A stretch of DNA of 64,000 nt from CAWHHZ01 sp963829355. Lineage in GTDB: Bacteria > Acidobacteriota > Thermoanaerobaculia > Gp7-AA8 > JAHWKK01. The number at the start of each line of letters is the position of its first letter. Position 1 is the first letter of the stretch. The stretch covers positions 186,001-250,000 of the forward strand of contig CAWHHZ010000014.1 in the NCBI GenBank assembly GCA_963829355.1, in the 5' to 3' direction. Both the position numbers and the translations under genes were made by a program. This document shows, piece by piece, positions 1-8,990 of this stretch. The notes under the pieces were generated by a model. The model made no database searches, was not told the origin of the DNA, and saw only the letters and a program-made list of their open reading frames with translations.

Positions 1-565
1 GCGCCACGACGAACGGTACCTCCATCAGGGGGAGCGACTGAAAGATCAACTGAAGCGCAGGCGGCCCTCCAGTCGAGCTTCCGATCACGACGAGATCGAC
101 GGCGATCGGCCCTCCGAGCGCTTTCTCGGCGGGCGCCGGCGGGGCCTGCTCGGTCCTCGAACGGATTTTCTCGAGCGAGGCCGTGGCAACCTCGAGAGCT
201 TTCCTTACCAGATCGTTCTGGACCTCCATGAGCCGCGGCGACACCGGTCCTCCCGGCTTTGCGATGAACTCGACAGCGCCGAGCTCCAGGGCCTTGAATA
301 CGCTACGGTCCGTCGCCTTTGATGATACGACGATCACCGGAGTGGGATGGTTGGCCATCAACCACCGCAGAAACGAAAAGCCGTCCATGACGGGCATCTC
401 GAGATCGAGCGTGATCAGATCGGGCTTGAATCTCATGGTCGCCCGGATCGCCTCTTCTCCGTTAGCCGCCGTACCGATGACACCGATCTCCCTGCTCGCC
501 TCGAGCATGCGGGAGATGGTCACCCTGTTAAAAGCGGAGTCGTCGACCACGAGCGCACGAATCAT
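1..565 (-). CDS. cheB: Chemotaxis protein-glutamate methylesterase CheB (3' end outside window)
   Basis: Removes methyl groups from receptor glutamates, opposing CheR, and is activated by phosphorylation from CheA. Reading leftwards from the ATG at 565, the first 120 residues are a receiver domain with an acidic pair near VVDDS and the phospho-acceptor region LITLDLEMPVMDG, ending in a K-P-G-G-P stretch. After a linker the methylesterase domain begins (VVIGSSTGGPPAL), where the serine of SSTGG is the expected nucleophile. The gene leaves the window at base 1, so the catalytic His and Asp are not visible. It lies 320 bp downstream of cheR, separated by a repeat-rich gap, and is probably the last gene of the chemosensory operon seen here. 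Confidence 0.92.
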   Translation of the reverse strand, partial: MIRALVVDDSAFNRVTISRMLEASREIGVIGTAANGEEAIRATMRFKPDLITLDLEMPVMDGFSFLRWLMANHPTPVIVVSSKATDRSVFKALELGAVEFIAKPGGPVSPRLMEVQNDLVRKALEVATASLEKIRSRTEQAPPAPAEKALGGPIAVDLVVIGSSTGGPPALQLIFQSLPLMEVPFVVA

Positions 566-579
566 CGTGGGTGATTCTA

Positions 580-885
580 CATTGAGTCGCTGAGTCGTTG
601 AGACTTTGAGTCATTGAGTCGTTGGTCATAAGTCGTTGGCCGGCTGGACCAGACCGCGAGGCAGACGAAAGGTTGGGGGACATACGGCGCGACATCATCT
701 GCGAGCCCGCGGAGCTGTCGGCAGACGGTGGTACGGGCGTGTGCGCGCCTGGAATCGCGACGCGCCGACGGCGATCCGCGAAAGAATCTTTCGCCCGCTT
801 CGCGGGCTGGGGCAGCGTGCGACGCCCCAGCGACCAGCGATACAACCCAACGACTCAAAGTCTCAATGACTCAACGACCCGAACG
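580..885. repeat. Gap with an inverted array of TGAGTC-type short repeats
   Basis: No gene seen in this 300-bp gap between cheR and cheB. The left edge (about 587-632) is a run of near-tandem 7-8 base units of the type GAGTCGTT/GAGTCATT. The right edge (about 845-880) carries the reverse complement of almost the same 32-base block (CAACGACTCAAAGTCTCAAT...). The arms flank about 200 bp that includes a small GC hairpin (CCCGCTTCGCGGG, about 797-809). The arrangement could fold into a very long stem or be the ends of a small mobile repeat. Confidence 0.6.
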
Positions 886-1737
886 CTACTTCTGATACAC
901 CATGTCGTGCTCGAGATGCTTGAGCTTGAACCTCGTCGACAACGAGATCAAAGACTCCGAGTGGCCCAGAAGCAGGTAGCCGTCGTCGCGGAGGCGATCG
1001 TGGAAGTTGGTCACGACCTTCTTCTTTGATTCATCGTCGAAGTAGATGATGACGTTCCGGCAGAAGATGACGTCGACTGTCCCGATCATTGCGACACGGG
1101 CGGAATCGTAGAGGTTGAGGCGGCCGAACGACACGCGATTGCGGATGCCGTCGCTGATCTTCCATGTCCCGTTGTCCTGACGTTCGAAGTAGCGGTCCCT
1201 TACCTCGGTTGCGGTAGCCCGGAAGGAGCTCTCTCTGTAGACGCCGCTACGGGCCTTGGCGAGAACGACCTGGCTGATGTCACTCCCGAAAATTTCGAAG
1301 CGCGCCCGGTCGAAGTAGCCCTTCTGATCGAGCAGCATTGCGATCGTGTATGGCTCCTCCCCCGAGGAACAGCCGGCGGACCAGACCCTGATCTTCCGCT
1401 CCGGATACTTCGCCAGAAGTTCCGGAACGATCTCCTCCGAGAAGGCGGCGAGTTGTGCAGGTTCCCGGAAGAAGTATGTCTCGTTCGTGGTGACCAGATC
1501 GAAAATCTGATCGAACTCCTTGTCGGCGGAGCGGTCGTACTGGAGAAAGTAGAAGTACTTCTGAAACGAGTCGAAGTTCAACTCCTTCGCGCGGACCGAG
1601 AGTCTCTTCTGCAGCAGGTACTTGTTGTTGTCCGAGAAGTAGATTCCACACCGCTTGTAGATCGCATCACGGATCTTCCGGAACACGTCGTCCGGCAGAT
1701 CCATGCTGTGATTCAGCGAAAAGTTCAGGTTGCTCAT
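886..1737 (-). CDS. cheR: Chemotaxis protein methyltransferase CheR
   Basis: S-adenosylmethionine-dependent methyltransferase that methylates receptor glutamates. The 283-residue length is normal for the family. An N-terminal all-helical CheR_N region (about 15-80) leads through TTNETYFFRE into the catalytic domain, with the SAM-binding motif VWSAGCSSGEEPYTIAM at about 118-134, an acidic SDIS at the end of beta-2, and VDVIFCRNVIIYF. No pentapeptide-tether-binding insertion or TPR fusion is seen. It starts 42 bp after the stop of the HEAT-repeat gene and is probably co-transcribed with it. Confidence 0.95.
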   Translation of the reverse strand: MSNLNFSLNHSMDLPDDVFRKIRDAIYKRCGIYFSDNNKYLLQKRLSVRAKELNFDSFQKYFYFLQYDRSADKEFDQIFDLVTTNETYFFREPAQLAAFSEEIVPELLAKYPERKIRVWSAGCSSGEEPYTIAMLLDQKGYFDRARFEIFGSDISQVVLAKARSGVYRESSFRATATEVRDRYFERQDNGTWKISDGIRNRVSFGRLNLYDSARVAMIGTVDVIFCRNVIIYFDDESKKKVVTNFHDRLRDDGYLLLGHSESLISLSTRFKLKHLEHDMVYQK

Positions 1738-1779
1738 TTTACCGGCGGGCGCCTGTCCCGTTCCTCAGCATCCGCTCTT

Positions 1780-3996
1780 TCATGCCGAACGCATCGCCTC
1801 GAGTATCGCGGCGATGACGCTTTCCCTTCTCGAGTCCGCGGTCCGCCAGGCGTTTTCGAGCTGCTCTCTGTAAACGGCCTTATGGTGAACCAGGAGCTCA
1901 GAGACTTCATCGACGATCGCGGGATTGTCGAGTGCAGCCAGCAGATGCGGAAATGACCGCGGGTCGGCGAGCCGGCCCAGAGCCTCGATCGTCGCCTGCT
2001 GAACGTACGAGTCGGGATCCTCCGAGAGCCTCTCGTGAAGCAGCTCCACGGCCGAGCGATCCCGCCGCGAACCGAGCGCGAGCGCGGCCGCGGCTCGGCG
2101 CCTCCAGTCGTCGCTCTTCAGAGCTTCGTACATCAGGTTCGTCACGTCATCGCCGGGAACTCGGGCGAGCGCCAGGAGTGCGGCACGCTGAATCTCGGGA
2201 TCATCCGAGCTCAGGCTCTGGAGAAGCGGCTCCTTGACGCTTTGATCGCCGAACTTTCCGAGCGCGTCGATCGCTGCGATACGGATCGGCGGGATGTCCT
2301 GGTCAAGTTGCGCTTTCAGGTGCTCGATCGCCGAGGGATCCCGATATTCGCCGAGAGCCTGCGCGGCGGCCGTCCGGATCCAGATGTCCTCATCGTCGAG
2401 TGCGTGGAGCAGCGGCTCGAGTCCCTCCGCGGGCTTCAGCCGCACAATCGCCTGGATCGCTTCGAGTCGTACCGGGGAAGACTCATCGGCAAGAGAAAGG
2501 ACGAGTTGATCGGCGAACCGTTCCTCGCTGAATTTGCCCATCAGGTGAATCGCCTTCTGCCGGACCTGAGGATCCTCGTTCTTCGAGGCGAGAAGCAGTT
2601 CGTCGTGATAGCCCTCACCCTGGATGTTCACATAGACCGACAGGGAGTTGATTTTCGTCGGGACCGAGCCGGACGCGAGGAGTTTGCGAATCTTCGCGAG
2701 TGTCTCTTCCTTCACTTCCGGATAAGCCATCACCAGCGACGAGATCGAGTTCACGGCTGCCTGCTGACAGGTGACATCCGGATCGTCGAGACGGGCCAGC
2801 AGGTAGTTGATCGTCGAGGGATCCGTGATCTCCCCCAGCGTCTCGATCGCGTACTTTCTGATCTCTGGACTCTGATGATCGAGAAATCCAATGACCGTCG
2901 TGACCGCCTCTTTTCCCGCGATGACGTGAACGACGCGGAGAAGCAGCGCGACCTGTTCATCTTCGTCGGCGTTTCGGAGAGTCTCCAGAACTGGTTTGGT
3001 CGCGGGCCTTCCGAAGTCCGCCAGCGACTGAGCGGCAACATCCGCGACATCGGCGTGAGCGAGAAACTCGAGAAGGACCGGAACTGCCCGATCGTCCCCC
3101 GACCAGCCGAGAATCTTGAGAATGAAGAGCCGGACCTCACGGCGCGGCGTCTTTCTGAGGTGTTCGACGAGCGGTCCGAGCTTTTCCTTCGGGAAGGCGG
3201 AGCTGACCTTCTTCTTGATGAGCGCGCGCTCGGCGATCTTCATCACTCGCGGCTTGTCTGCCTCTGCAATGTTGACGAGCGCCTTGAGTGCCATGAGGTT
3301 CAGCTTCTCTTCCTCCGCGAGAATCTTCAGAAGGAAATTCACCGTGCCCACGTCGCCGATACGCCCGATCGCTTCGATGATCGGCTTTCTCAGAGAGCTC
3401 TCCGAGTACAGAGGAAGGATGGCCGGCAGCGCCGCACGATCGCCGATCTCTCCGAGCGCCTCGATGACGTGGAATCGAAGCCACGGCTCATTCCGCTGGA
3501 GGGCCTTCATCAGCGGTTCGACCGATTCGGACCGGCGGTAGCGACCGAGCGAGGTCGCAGCCGCGGAAGCGAGGTTCACGTCCTGTTCTTCAACGAGCAC
3601 ACGCTGAAGCGTCTCGAAGCCGCGCTGATTGCGCAGATCGCCCAGGAGATTGATCAGAGAAAGCCGTACGTCCGGATCAGTTTCCCGCTCGAGCGTCGCG
3701 ATGATCGGATCGATCGTATCCTCTCCGATCCTCACCAGGCTCTCCGTCGCCGAGTTTCGCCGCCCCGCATTCGAGCCGTCTCTGAGCGATTCGATCAAAT
3801 TGTCGATCACCTCTCCGGTGGGATGTTCGACCAACCCTTCGACGATCGTCTTCCTGACGCGCCAGTCGCGGTCTCCGAGCAGCTCGAACACGAGTGCGAG
3901 GTTCTCACCCGGGTTCTCTACGAGCTCCAGCGCCGCGCCCTGGCGCTCGTCGGCATCAGCGGATCGCGCACGCTCCGGGGCGGATTTATCGTTCAT
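1780..3996 (-). CDS. HEAT-repeat protein of the chemosensory operon
   Basis: About 738 residues made almost entirely of tandem PBS-lyase-type HEAT repeats of roughly 30 residues (recurring D-x-x-x-x-V-R-x-x-A-x-x-x-L-G and A-V-x-P-L-L-x-x-L patterns). Such alpha-solenoids usually serve as protein-binding scaffolds; no catalytic residues are apparent. The start chosen is ATG 3996 (MNDKSAPER), which overlaps the stop of the upstream zinc-ribbon/receiver gene by 11 bases; an ATG five codons upstream is also possible. HEAT proteins inside che clusters are known in several phyla, but the partner here cannot be told from sequence. A plausible role is assembling the array or linking it to an output machine (inference). 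Confidence 0.88.
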   Translation of the reverse strand: MNDKSAPERARSADADERQGAALELVENPGENLALVFELLGDRDWRVRKTIVEGLVEHPTGEVIDNLIESLRDGSNAGRRNSATESLVRIGEDTIDPIIATLERETDPDVRLSLINLLGDLRNQRGFETLQRVLVEEQDVNLASAAATSLGRYRRSESVEPLMKALQRNEPWLRFHVIEALGEIGDRAALPAILPLYSESSLRKPIIEAIGRIGDVGTVNFLLKILAEEEKLNLMALKALVNIAEADKPRVMKIAERALIKKKVSSAFPKEKLGPLVEHLRKTPRREVRLFILKILGWSGDDRAVPVLLEFLAHADVADVAAQSLADFGRPATKPVLETLRNADEDEQVALLLRVVHVIAGKEAVTTVIGFLDHQSPEIRKYAIETLGEITDPSTINYLLARLDDPDVTCQQAAVNSISSLVMAYPEVKEETLAKIRKLLASGSVPTKINSLSVYVNIQGEGYHDELLLASKNEDPQVRQKAIHLMGKFSEERFADQLVLSLADESSPVRLEAIQAIVRLKPAEGLEPLLHALDDEDIWIRTAAAQALGEYRDPSAIEHLKAQLDQDIPPIRIAAIDALGKFGDQSVKEPLLQSLSSDDPEIQRAALLALARVPGDDVTNLMYEALKSDDWRRRAAAALALGSRRDRSAVELLHERLSEDPDSYVQQATIEALGRLADPRSFPHLLAALDNPAIVDEVSELLVHHKAVYREQLENAWRTADSRRESVIAAILEAMRSA

Positions 3997-4792
3997 CTGA
4001 GCTCGCAGCATCCTCGGCCAGCTCGTCGTGCTTCATCTTCACGAACTGCTGGAGGGTATCGTCGAAAATTCGCGACTTCCGGAGTGGTTCCGGAACCCGA
4101 CTGTCAAAGTACTCGCGCCCCTCGGTAATCTCGGAGCTGAGGATCTCGAAGAAGTTCCCATCCCGGATGCCGTGGTCCGCCTTCTGGGAGTTGTAGATCA
4201 CGATGTCCGACAGGATCAGGCGGGCCAGACGCTGCGCCTCTTCGGTATCGTGATCCTCGATCTCGAAGCTCGGACCGCCACTCCTGAGATCCGGGTAGAG
4301 CTTTGAGATGATTCGGTGAAGATCCTTGGCCGGGATCTGCTCTTCGATGTACTCATCCGCACCGTAGAGATTGGTCGGATTCGCCCGAAACCGGTTCGCA
4401 CGAAACAGGGCGCCGATCAGGACGACCCTCGTGTGCGAGAGCTCTGAGTCCTTCCGGATCTCCTCGGAGATCTCCACCCCCAGCATGCCCTTCAGATAGA
4501 CGTTCAGAATTGCGAGATCGGGCCGGCTGACCTTGATCTTTGCGAGTGCGTCGTCACCCTGCTCGGCGAAGTCGATGTCGAACCCCAGCTTGTCCAGCTC
4601 ACGGCCCAGGAAGTCTCGAAACGGTCGCGGCTCGTCTGCAACCACCACTCGCTTTCGCTGTACCCCACCCGTCGGTCGCAGCGTCATCTGGTGACTGCAC
4701 GCCGGACAAACGACTCTGACTGGGGACGTCAACGGCAACGCCACCTTGGCGCCGAACCTGGCGGAACAGGCTCGGCAACTGATCTCAACCAT
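3986..4792 (-). CDS. Zinc-ribbon plus degenerate receiver-domain protein
   Basis: Starts with a short zinc ribbon: C-R-A-C (residues 6-9) and C-P-A-C (29-32). A receiver-like domain follows at about 47-170. The acidic pair is retained (VVVADEP), but the phospho-acceptor aspartate appears replaced by asparagine (P-D-L-A-I-L-N-V-Y-L-K-G-M), and the usual K-P near the end is not obvious, so it is probably not phosphorylated in the normal way. The C-terminal 90 residues match no domain I recognise. ATG 4792 is preferred over one six codons upstream because AGAGGTGG lies just before it. It sits between cheW and the HEAT gene, overlapping the latter. Confidence 0.82.
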   Translation of the reverse strand: MVEISCRACSARFGAKVALPLTSPVRVVCPACSHQMTLRPTGGVQRKRVVVADEPRPFRDFLGRELDKLGFDIDFAEQGDDALAKIKVSRPDLAILNVYLKGMLGVEISEEIRKDSELSHTRVVLIGALFRANRFRANPTNLYGADEYIEEQIPAKDLHRIISKLYPDLRSGGPSFEIEDHDTEEAQRLARLILSDIVIYNSQKADHGIRDGNFFEILSSEITEGREYFDSRVPEPLRKSRIFDDTLQQFVKMKHDELAEDAASSDER

Positions 4793-4872
4793 TTCCACCT
4801 CTTGCTGCAAATTTCGCGAAACGCGACCTCGAGCCTACTTTACCAGCAAACCACCGGTTGCGCCCCGGCCCG

Positions 4873-5358
4873 TCACACGGGAACCTGATCCGCGGCGATT
4901 CGCTGAAGATCGAGATAGATCGTGATCGTCTCGCCCGAGACGAATACGCCGCGAACCACGTCGTCATGCTCGGCCGCGCTGACGATCGGTTGCGGCTCGA
5001 TCGATGCCTTGTCGACCTTGACGACGCGCAGAACCTTGTCGACGATGAAGCCGAGACGCTCGTTCTCGTGCTGTACGACAATGATCCGTGAATCCTCGGT
5101 CTCCTGGCCGGATCCTGAATGTCTCAGTACCTTCCGCAGATCGAGAAGGGTCACGATCGAGCCGCGGAGGGAGATGATTCCGATGACCTCTTCCGATGCA
5201 TTCGGAACCCGCGTCGACGCCCGTGGAACAATGATCTCCACGAGGTGCTCGACATCGATCGCATACTGCTCTCCAGCGAGATTGAACGTGATCACCTCGA
5301 GCAGATCCTCATCCACCCCCTCGTCAGACGCCGCCGTCTTCCTGGCTGTCCTCCTCAC
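4873..5358 (-). CDS. cheW: Chemotaxis coupling protein CheW
   Basis: Single-domain CheW of 161 residues, the SH3-like adaptor that links receptors to the CheA kinase. After a charged 20-residue leader the domain runs from VITFNLAGEQYAIDVEHL to the end and contains the conserved G-I-I-S-L-R-G and LGFIVDKVLRVVKV segments. The first 35 bases overlap the end of the upstream small charged protein in another frame, so the two are probably translationally coupled. It is the only free-standing CheW visible; CheA carries a second CheW-like domain. Confidence 0.93.
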   Translation of the reverse strand: MRRTARKTAASDEGVDEDLLEVITFNLAGEQYAIDVEHLVEIIVPRASTRVPNASEEVIGIISLRGSIVTLLDLRKVLRHSGSGQETEDSRIIVVQHENERLGFIVDKVLRVVKVDKASIEPQPIVSAAEHDDVVRGVFVSGETITIYLDLQRIAADQVPV

Positions 5359-5773
5359 CGACCAGCCCGGCAGTCCGTTTGAAACGACTCAGGCGTGATT
5401 CTCCATCGTCATCTTCCGTCCGGGCCGGTTCGGTTGACGCTTCAGCACGTGCGGGAGCCGTGTCAACGACCTTTGCTGGTTCTGGCTCGACAACGGACGT
5501 GGGATCAACCGATGGCGACTCGGAAACAGGGTCGTCAGTTCTCTTCTCGGCTTTCTTTTGCTGTTTGGCGGCCTTCCTCTTCGTCTTGCCTTTCGGGGAT
5601 CTGACGCCTGGGGAACCCGCGGAGCTCTGCGTCTGCGGTTTCGGTCGCGGGGCGGATTCCGTCTCCGGGGCCTGACTCTCCCCGCTGGCGTCCACCGTCT
5701 GCTCACCCGAGGATTCGCCTGCCTCCCCCTTCTGCTCGCGTGCCTTCTTTCGAATCTTGACCAGATCGACCAT
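5324..5773 (-). CDS. Small charged low-complexity protein between the ATPase and CheW
   Basis: About 149 residues, starting MVDLVKIRKKAREQ. The rest is rich in Pro, Ser, Lys, Glu and Ala, and looks disordered, with a conserved-looking tail RLSRFKRTAGLVGEE. I recognise no domain. The start ATG overlaps the stop of the upstream ATPase gene (TGATG), and its 3' end overlaps cheW by 35 bases, a tight coupling that supports real translation. Likely a flexible linker or interaction partner of the ATPase or CheW (inference). Confidence 0.7.
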   Translation of the reverse strand: MVDLVKIRKKAREQKGEAGESSGEQTVDASGESQAPETESAPRPKPQTQSSAGSPGVRSPKGKTKRKAAKQQKKAEKRTDDPVSESPSVDPTSVVEPEPAKVVDTAPARAEASTEPARTEDDDGESRLSRFKRTAGLVGEEDSQEDGGV

Positions 5774-6585
5774 CACTTCTCCCTCTCGACGAGCCTGTGC
5801 TCGCGCGCCGCGTCCATCACCCGCGTCTCATCGACCTCCTGGTCCCCTTCACCGTAGGCGTCCAGCAGTGCCGTATTCGCAACGGTGTTGATGAGACGAG
5901 GGATCCCGCGGGACACCTGGTGCATCGCAGCAATCGCCTCCCGATTGAAAGGATTTGTGCCCCCCCCCGCCTTCGCAATGCGATGCTCGACGTACGCGAT
6001 CGTCTCGTCAAGATCGAGGGGACCGAGACTGTAGCGGAGCCCGATCCTCTGTCTGAGCGCTTCGTACGCGGGCCGGTCCAGCCGTCGCTCGAGCTCCGGC
6101 TGACCGATCAGGATGACCGAGAGAAGATTCTCGTCGTCGAGCTGAAAGTTGGTCAGAAGCCGGATTTCGTCGAATGTCGACTTCGACGGGATCAGCTGCG
6201 CCTCATCGATCATGAGCACCGGCTCGCGCTTCTCTTCGTACAGCTCGAACAGTCTTCCATGGATCTGATCGAGCAGATCGTTCCGGAAGTACTTCGGTTC
6301 GAGACCGAGACCCGCGGCGATCGATCTCAGGAGCTGGGAGGGGGAAAGGCGCGGATTGATCAGCAGAACGATCGGCCGGCTATCCCCCACGCGGTCGATC
6401 AGAGCTCTCGACAGTGTGGTTTTCCCGGAACCGATCTCACCAACGAGCAGTGCGAGATCCTTCTCTTCGACGGCGAACTCCAGCCGCGCGAGAGCCTCCC
6501 GGTGCTGAGGACTTTCGTACAGAAAGGCCGGATCGGGCGTGCGCCCGAACGGCCGCGCATCAAAGCCGAAGTGCTGTTCGTACAT
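5773..6585 (-). CDS. ExeA/MshM-type AAA ATPase
   Basis: About 270 residues starting MYEQHFGFDARPFGRTPDP, the characteristic opening of ExeA/GspA-like ATPases (Y-x-x-x-F-G-x-x-x-x-P-F-x-x-x-P-D). Walker A is GEIGSGKTT, Walker B is VLMIDEAQLI, and sensor and arginine regions follow (ILIGQPELERRL, RIGLRYSLGPL). In secretion and pilus systems these ATPases, often fused to a peptidoglycan-binding domain, help insert large complexes; here no such domain is present. It lies between cheA and cheW, which suggests that the pathway controls or positions an envelope machine such as type IV pili (inference). The start at 6585 sits 13 bp after the cheA stop; an earlier in-frame start inside cheA is less likely. 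Confidence 0.88.
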   Translation of the reverse strand: MYEQHFGFDARPFGRTPDPAFLYESPQHREALARLEFAVEEKDLALLVGEIGSGKTTLSRALIDRVGDSRPIVLLINPRLSPSQLLRSIAAGLGLEPKYFRNDLLDQIHGRLFELYEEKREPVLMIDEAQLIPSKSTFDEIRLLTNFQLDDENLLSVILIGQPELERRLDRPAYEALRQRIGLRYSLGPLDLDETIAYVEHRIAKAGGGTNPFNREAIAAMHQVSRGIPRLINTVANTALLDAYGEGDQEVDETRVMDAAREHRLVEREK

Positions 6586-6598
6586 AGCTGTCGCGGCA

Positions 6599-8608
6599 TC
6601 AGGCCGAGCGGGCTCGCCGGCTCGATCGTGCCTTGCTGCCAAAATGTTCGATCAGAGAACCCGTGTCGACCACGAGTATTGCCTCGTTCTCGCCGATCTC
6701 GGTCGCGCCGGCAATGCCCGCGACCCGCTTGAGTCGCTCCCCCACCGGCTTGATGACGATCTCCTGCTGGCGAACGATTGCATCGACGAGGAGTCCGACA
6801 ACGCGGTCTGCCGATCGAGTGACGACCACGAACCACTTCCGGTTCTCGCCACCGTCGCCATCGTCTCCGAGATCGAAAGCGTCTGCGAGACGAAGAAGAG
6901 GAAGAGGAGTGTCCCGGAGCTTGTAGATCTCACGGCCTTCGATCGTTCGAAGCTCGTTGCTCCAGACGCGCAATATCTCTTCGACGGAGGTCAGAGGGAC
7001 CGCGAAGGTCTCCCCCGCGGCTCGAACGATCAATCCCTGGATGATGGCGAGGGTGATCGGCAGCGTGATCCGGAACGTCGATCCTTTGCCGGGTGTGGAG
7101 ATGATCTCGATCGAGCCCTTCAGCTCCTGGAGATTCCGCTTGACGACGTCGAGCCCCACTCCCCTTCCGGAAACCTCACTGACGGTCGATGCGGTCGAGA
7201 ACCCGGGTGAAAAGATCAGATCATAAACCTGACGCTCGGATAGCTGTTCGCTCTCCTTGATCAGCTTCTTCTTCAGCGCCGTCGCACGAATCGTCTGCGG
7301 GTCGATTCCCTTGCCGTCGTCCGTGACGTCGAGGACGACCGAGTTGCCCTTCTGGTACGCATTGAGCCGGATCTGCCCCGCGGCAGGCTTGCCAGCGGCG
7401 ATCCGCTCCTCTTTCGGCTCGATCCCGTGATCGATCGCGTTGCGGATGATGTGGAGAAGCGGGTCGGTGAGCTCCTCGACCATGACTTTGTCGAGCTCCG
7501 TATCCTCGCCATGGAGCGAAAGATCGATTTCCTTGTCGAGCTCCCGTGCGAGTTTCCGGACGGCGCGTGAGAGCTTCGAGTAGATCTGCCCGACCGGCAC
7601 CATGCGCATCTCGATCACCGAGCGTTGCAGCTCGTTGAGGCGCCGGTCGAAGCTCCGTGTAATCTTCAGAAGCTCCTGGGATAGAACCCGGTTCCCCTGC
7701 ACCGCATCGGAACGGCTCAGCGTCTCGAGCTGGGTGCGCTCGATCAGGAGCTCGCCGACGATGTTCATGACGTGGTCGAGCCTGGAGATATCCACCCGAA
7801 CCGTCTGCGCCACACTCCGGAGCGAAACATCATCCTCGGAGCGATCGGCTCCGGGGGATCGAACTGCCTCGCTCGTCAGGAGCCGAACCGTGGCGTCGTC
7901 TCCGGCGAGAACGGAGAGATCCTCCGCGCTGGAAGTGGTGCCGTAGAGCAGACGGAACGCGAGCCCCTCTCCTCCGCCGGGATCGACGGAAGGCAGGGTC
8001 GAGATGACCTCACCCGCATCGCCCAGCTTCTCGGTCAGCGCACGCAGCTTCTCGTCGAAGTCGGCGAAGCTGAACGTCACCTCTACCGAATAGATCTGCT
8101 TCCCGCTGCGCACGTTCGTGACGAGACGGTGCTCTTCATATTCAGTGAGGCTCTTGCGGGTCTGGTCATCGAGGTCGAGCTCCTCGAGCGGATCATCGGC
8201 GATTGCCTGCTCCTTGAGGCTCAACTGACGATGGATTCGCGTGGTGAGCTGCGAGAGGTCGACGAGACCCTCCATCGAAGGATCGCTCAATCCGATGACG
8301 AGGCGGTTCAGAGAATCGATCGAGTCGAAGAGCAGATCGAGGAGCTCTCCGGTGATCTCGATCTTTCCCATCCGCAACTTGTCGAGAAGGTCCTCGAGAT
8401 TGTGCGCGAGCTCCGAGATCTCGACGAACCCGAGCATGCCCGCGAGTCCCTTGAGTGAGTGGATCTCGCGAAAGATCTTGTTGATGACTTCGGGGCGCAC
8501 ATTCCGCCCCTGCGCCTCGAACTCCGAGAGATCCTTGCTCAGTTGTTCGAGAAGCTCTTCCGCCTCGGAGGTAAACTCCCGGCGGGCGCGTTCGTCCTCG
8601 CGGCTCAT
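6599..8608 (-). CDS. cheA: Chemotaxis histidine kinase CheA
   Basis: Hybrid kinase of 669 residues with the standard domain order. An HPt domain carries the phospho-histidine in IHSLKGLAGML (His50). A weakly conserved middle region follows, then the dimerisation helices (LDHVMNIVGELLIERTQLE). The HATPase core has an N-box HIIRNAIDHGIEP and a glycine box SGRGVGLDVVKRN, and a C-terminal CheW-like domain includes FAVPLTSVEEILRV. No receiver domain is attached. It starts one base after the cheY stop, so the two are co-translated. It should phosphorylate the CheY below and CheB. Confidence 0.97.
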   Translation of the reverse strand: MSREDERARREFTSEAEELLEQLSKDLSEFEAQGRNVRPEVINKIFREIHSLKGLAGMLGFVEISELAHNLEDLLDKLRMGKIEITGELLDLLFDSIDSLNRLVIGLSDPSMEGLVDLSQLTTRIHRQLSLKEQAIADDPLEELDLDDQTRKSLTEYEEHRLVTNVRSGKQIYSVEVTFSFADFDEKLRALTEKLGDAGEVISTLPSVDPGGGEGLAFRLLYGTTSSAEDLSVLAGDDATVRLLTSEAVRSPGADRSEDDVSLRSVAQTVRVDISRLDHVMNIVGELLIERTQLETLSRSDAVQGNRVLSQELLKITRSFDRRLNELQRSVIEMRMVPVGQIYSKLSRAVRKLARELDKEIDLSLHGEDTELDKVMVEELTDPLLHIIRNAIDHGIEPKEERIAAGKPAAGQIRLNAYQKGNSVVLDVTDDGKGIDPQTIRATALKKKLIKESEQLSERQVYDLIFSPGFSTASTVSEVSGRGVGLDVVKRNLQELKGSIEIISTPGKGSTFRITLPITLAIIQGLIVRAAGETFAVPLTSVEEILRVWSNELRTIEGREIYKLRDTPLPLLRLADAFDLGDDGDGGENRKWFVVVTRSADRVVGLLVDAIVRQQEIVIKPVGERLKRVAGIAGATEIGENEAILVVDTGSLIEHFGSKARSSRRARSA

Positions 8609-8609
8609 C

Positions 8610-8990
8610 TCAGGCCCTGAGCCCCAGCAGCGTCTGCACCTTGCGGGTCAGATCCTCAGGCTCGAAAGGCTTGACGAGATACTGTTCGGCACCGAGCGCC
8701 GCTGCCCTCTTGCGATCCTCTTCACTTCCCTCGGTCGAGATCACCATGATCGGAATCGCTTTGTACTGCGGATGATTCTTCAGAAAGCTCACCAGCTCCA
8801 GGCCATTGATGTCCGGCATGTTGATGTCGGTCAGAATGGCTGAAAACTCGTGGTGCGGCAGGAGTTTCAGAGCTTCGAAGCCGCTCGAAGCCTCGACGAT
8901 GTCGAGCTCGCCCTCGATGTCCCCCGACTCGAGCATCGTGGTCAGATACGCCCGCATCGAGTGAGAATCCTCTACGACCAGTATTTTCAT
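8610..8990 (-). CDS. cheY: CheY-like single-domain response regulator
   Basis: Receiver domain of 126 residues with all key positions: the acidic pair at residues 7-8 (VVEDSHS), phospho-acceptor Asp55 (ILTDINMPDING), the Ser/Thr switch (MVISTEG) and Lys (YLVKPFEPEDL). No output domain is fused. The ATG overlaps the stop of the upstream DUF4388 gene (ATGA), and cheA follows after one base. It is the obvious phosphorylation target of the kinase; whether it acts on a flagellum, pilus or another device is not visible here. Confidence 0.94.
   Translation of the reverse strand: MKILVVEDSHSMRAYLTTMLESGDIEGELDIVEASSGFEALKLLPHHEFSAILTDINMPDINGLELVSFLKNHPQYKAIPIMVISTEGSEEDRKRAAALGAEQYLVKPFEPEDLTRKVQTLLGLRA

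Noticed and set aside
587..880. TGAGTC arrays considered as a CRISPR array
   Set aside because: Units of 7-8 bases without unique spacers and arranged in opposite orientation.
2035..4128. 697-codon open frame antisense to the HEAT gene
   Set aside because: Arg-rich shadow of a GC-rich codon pattern; the opposite strand encodes clear HEAT repeats.
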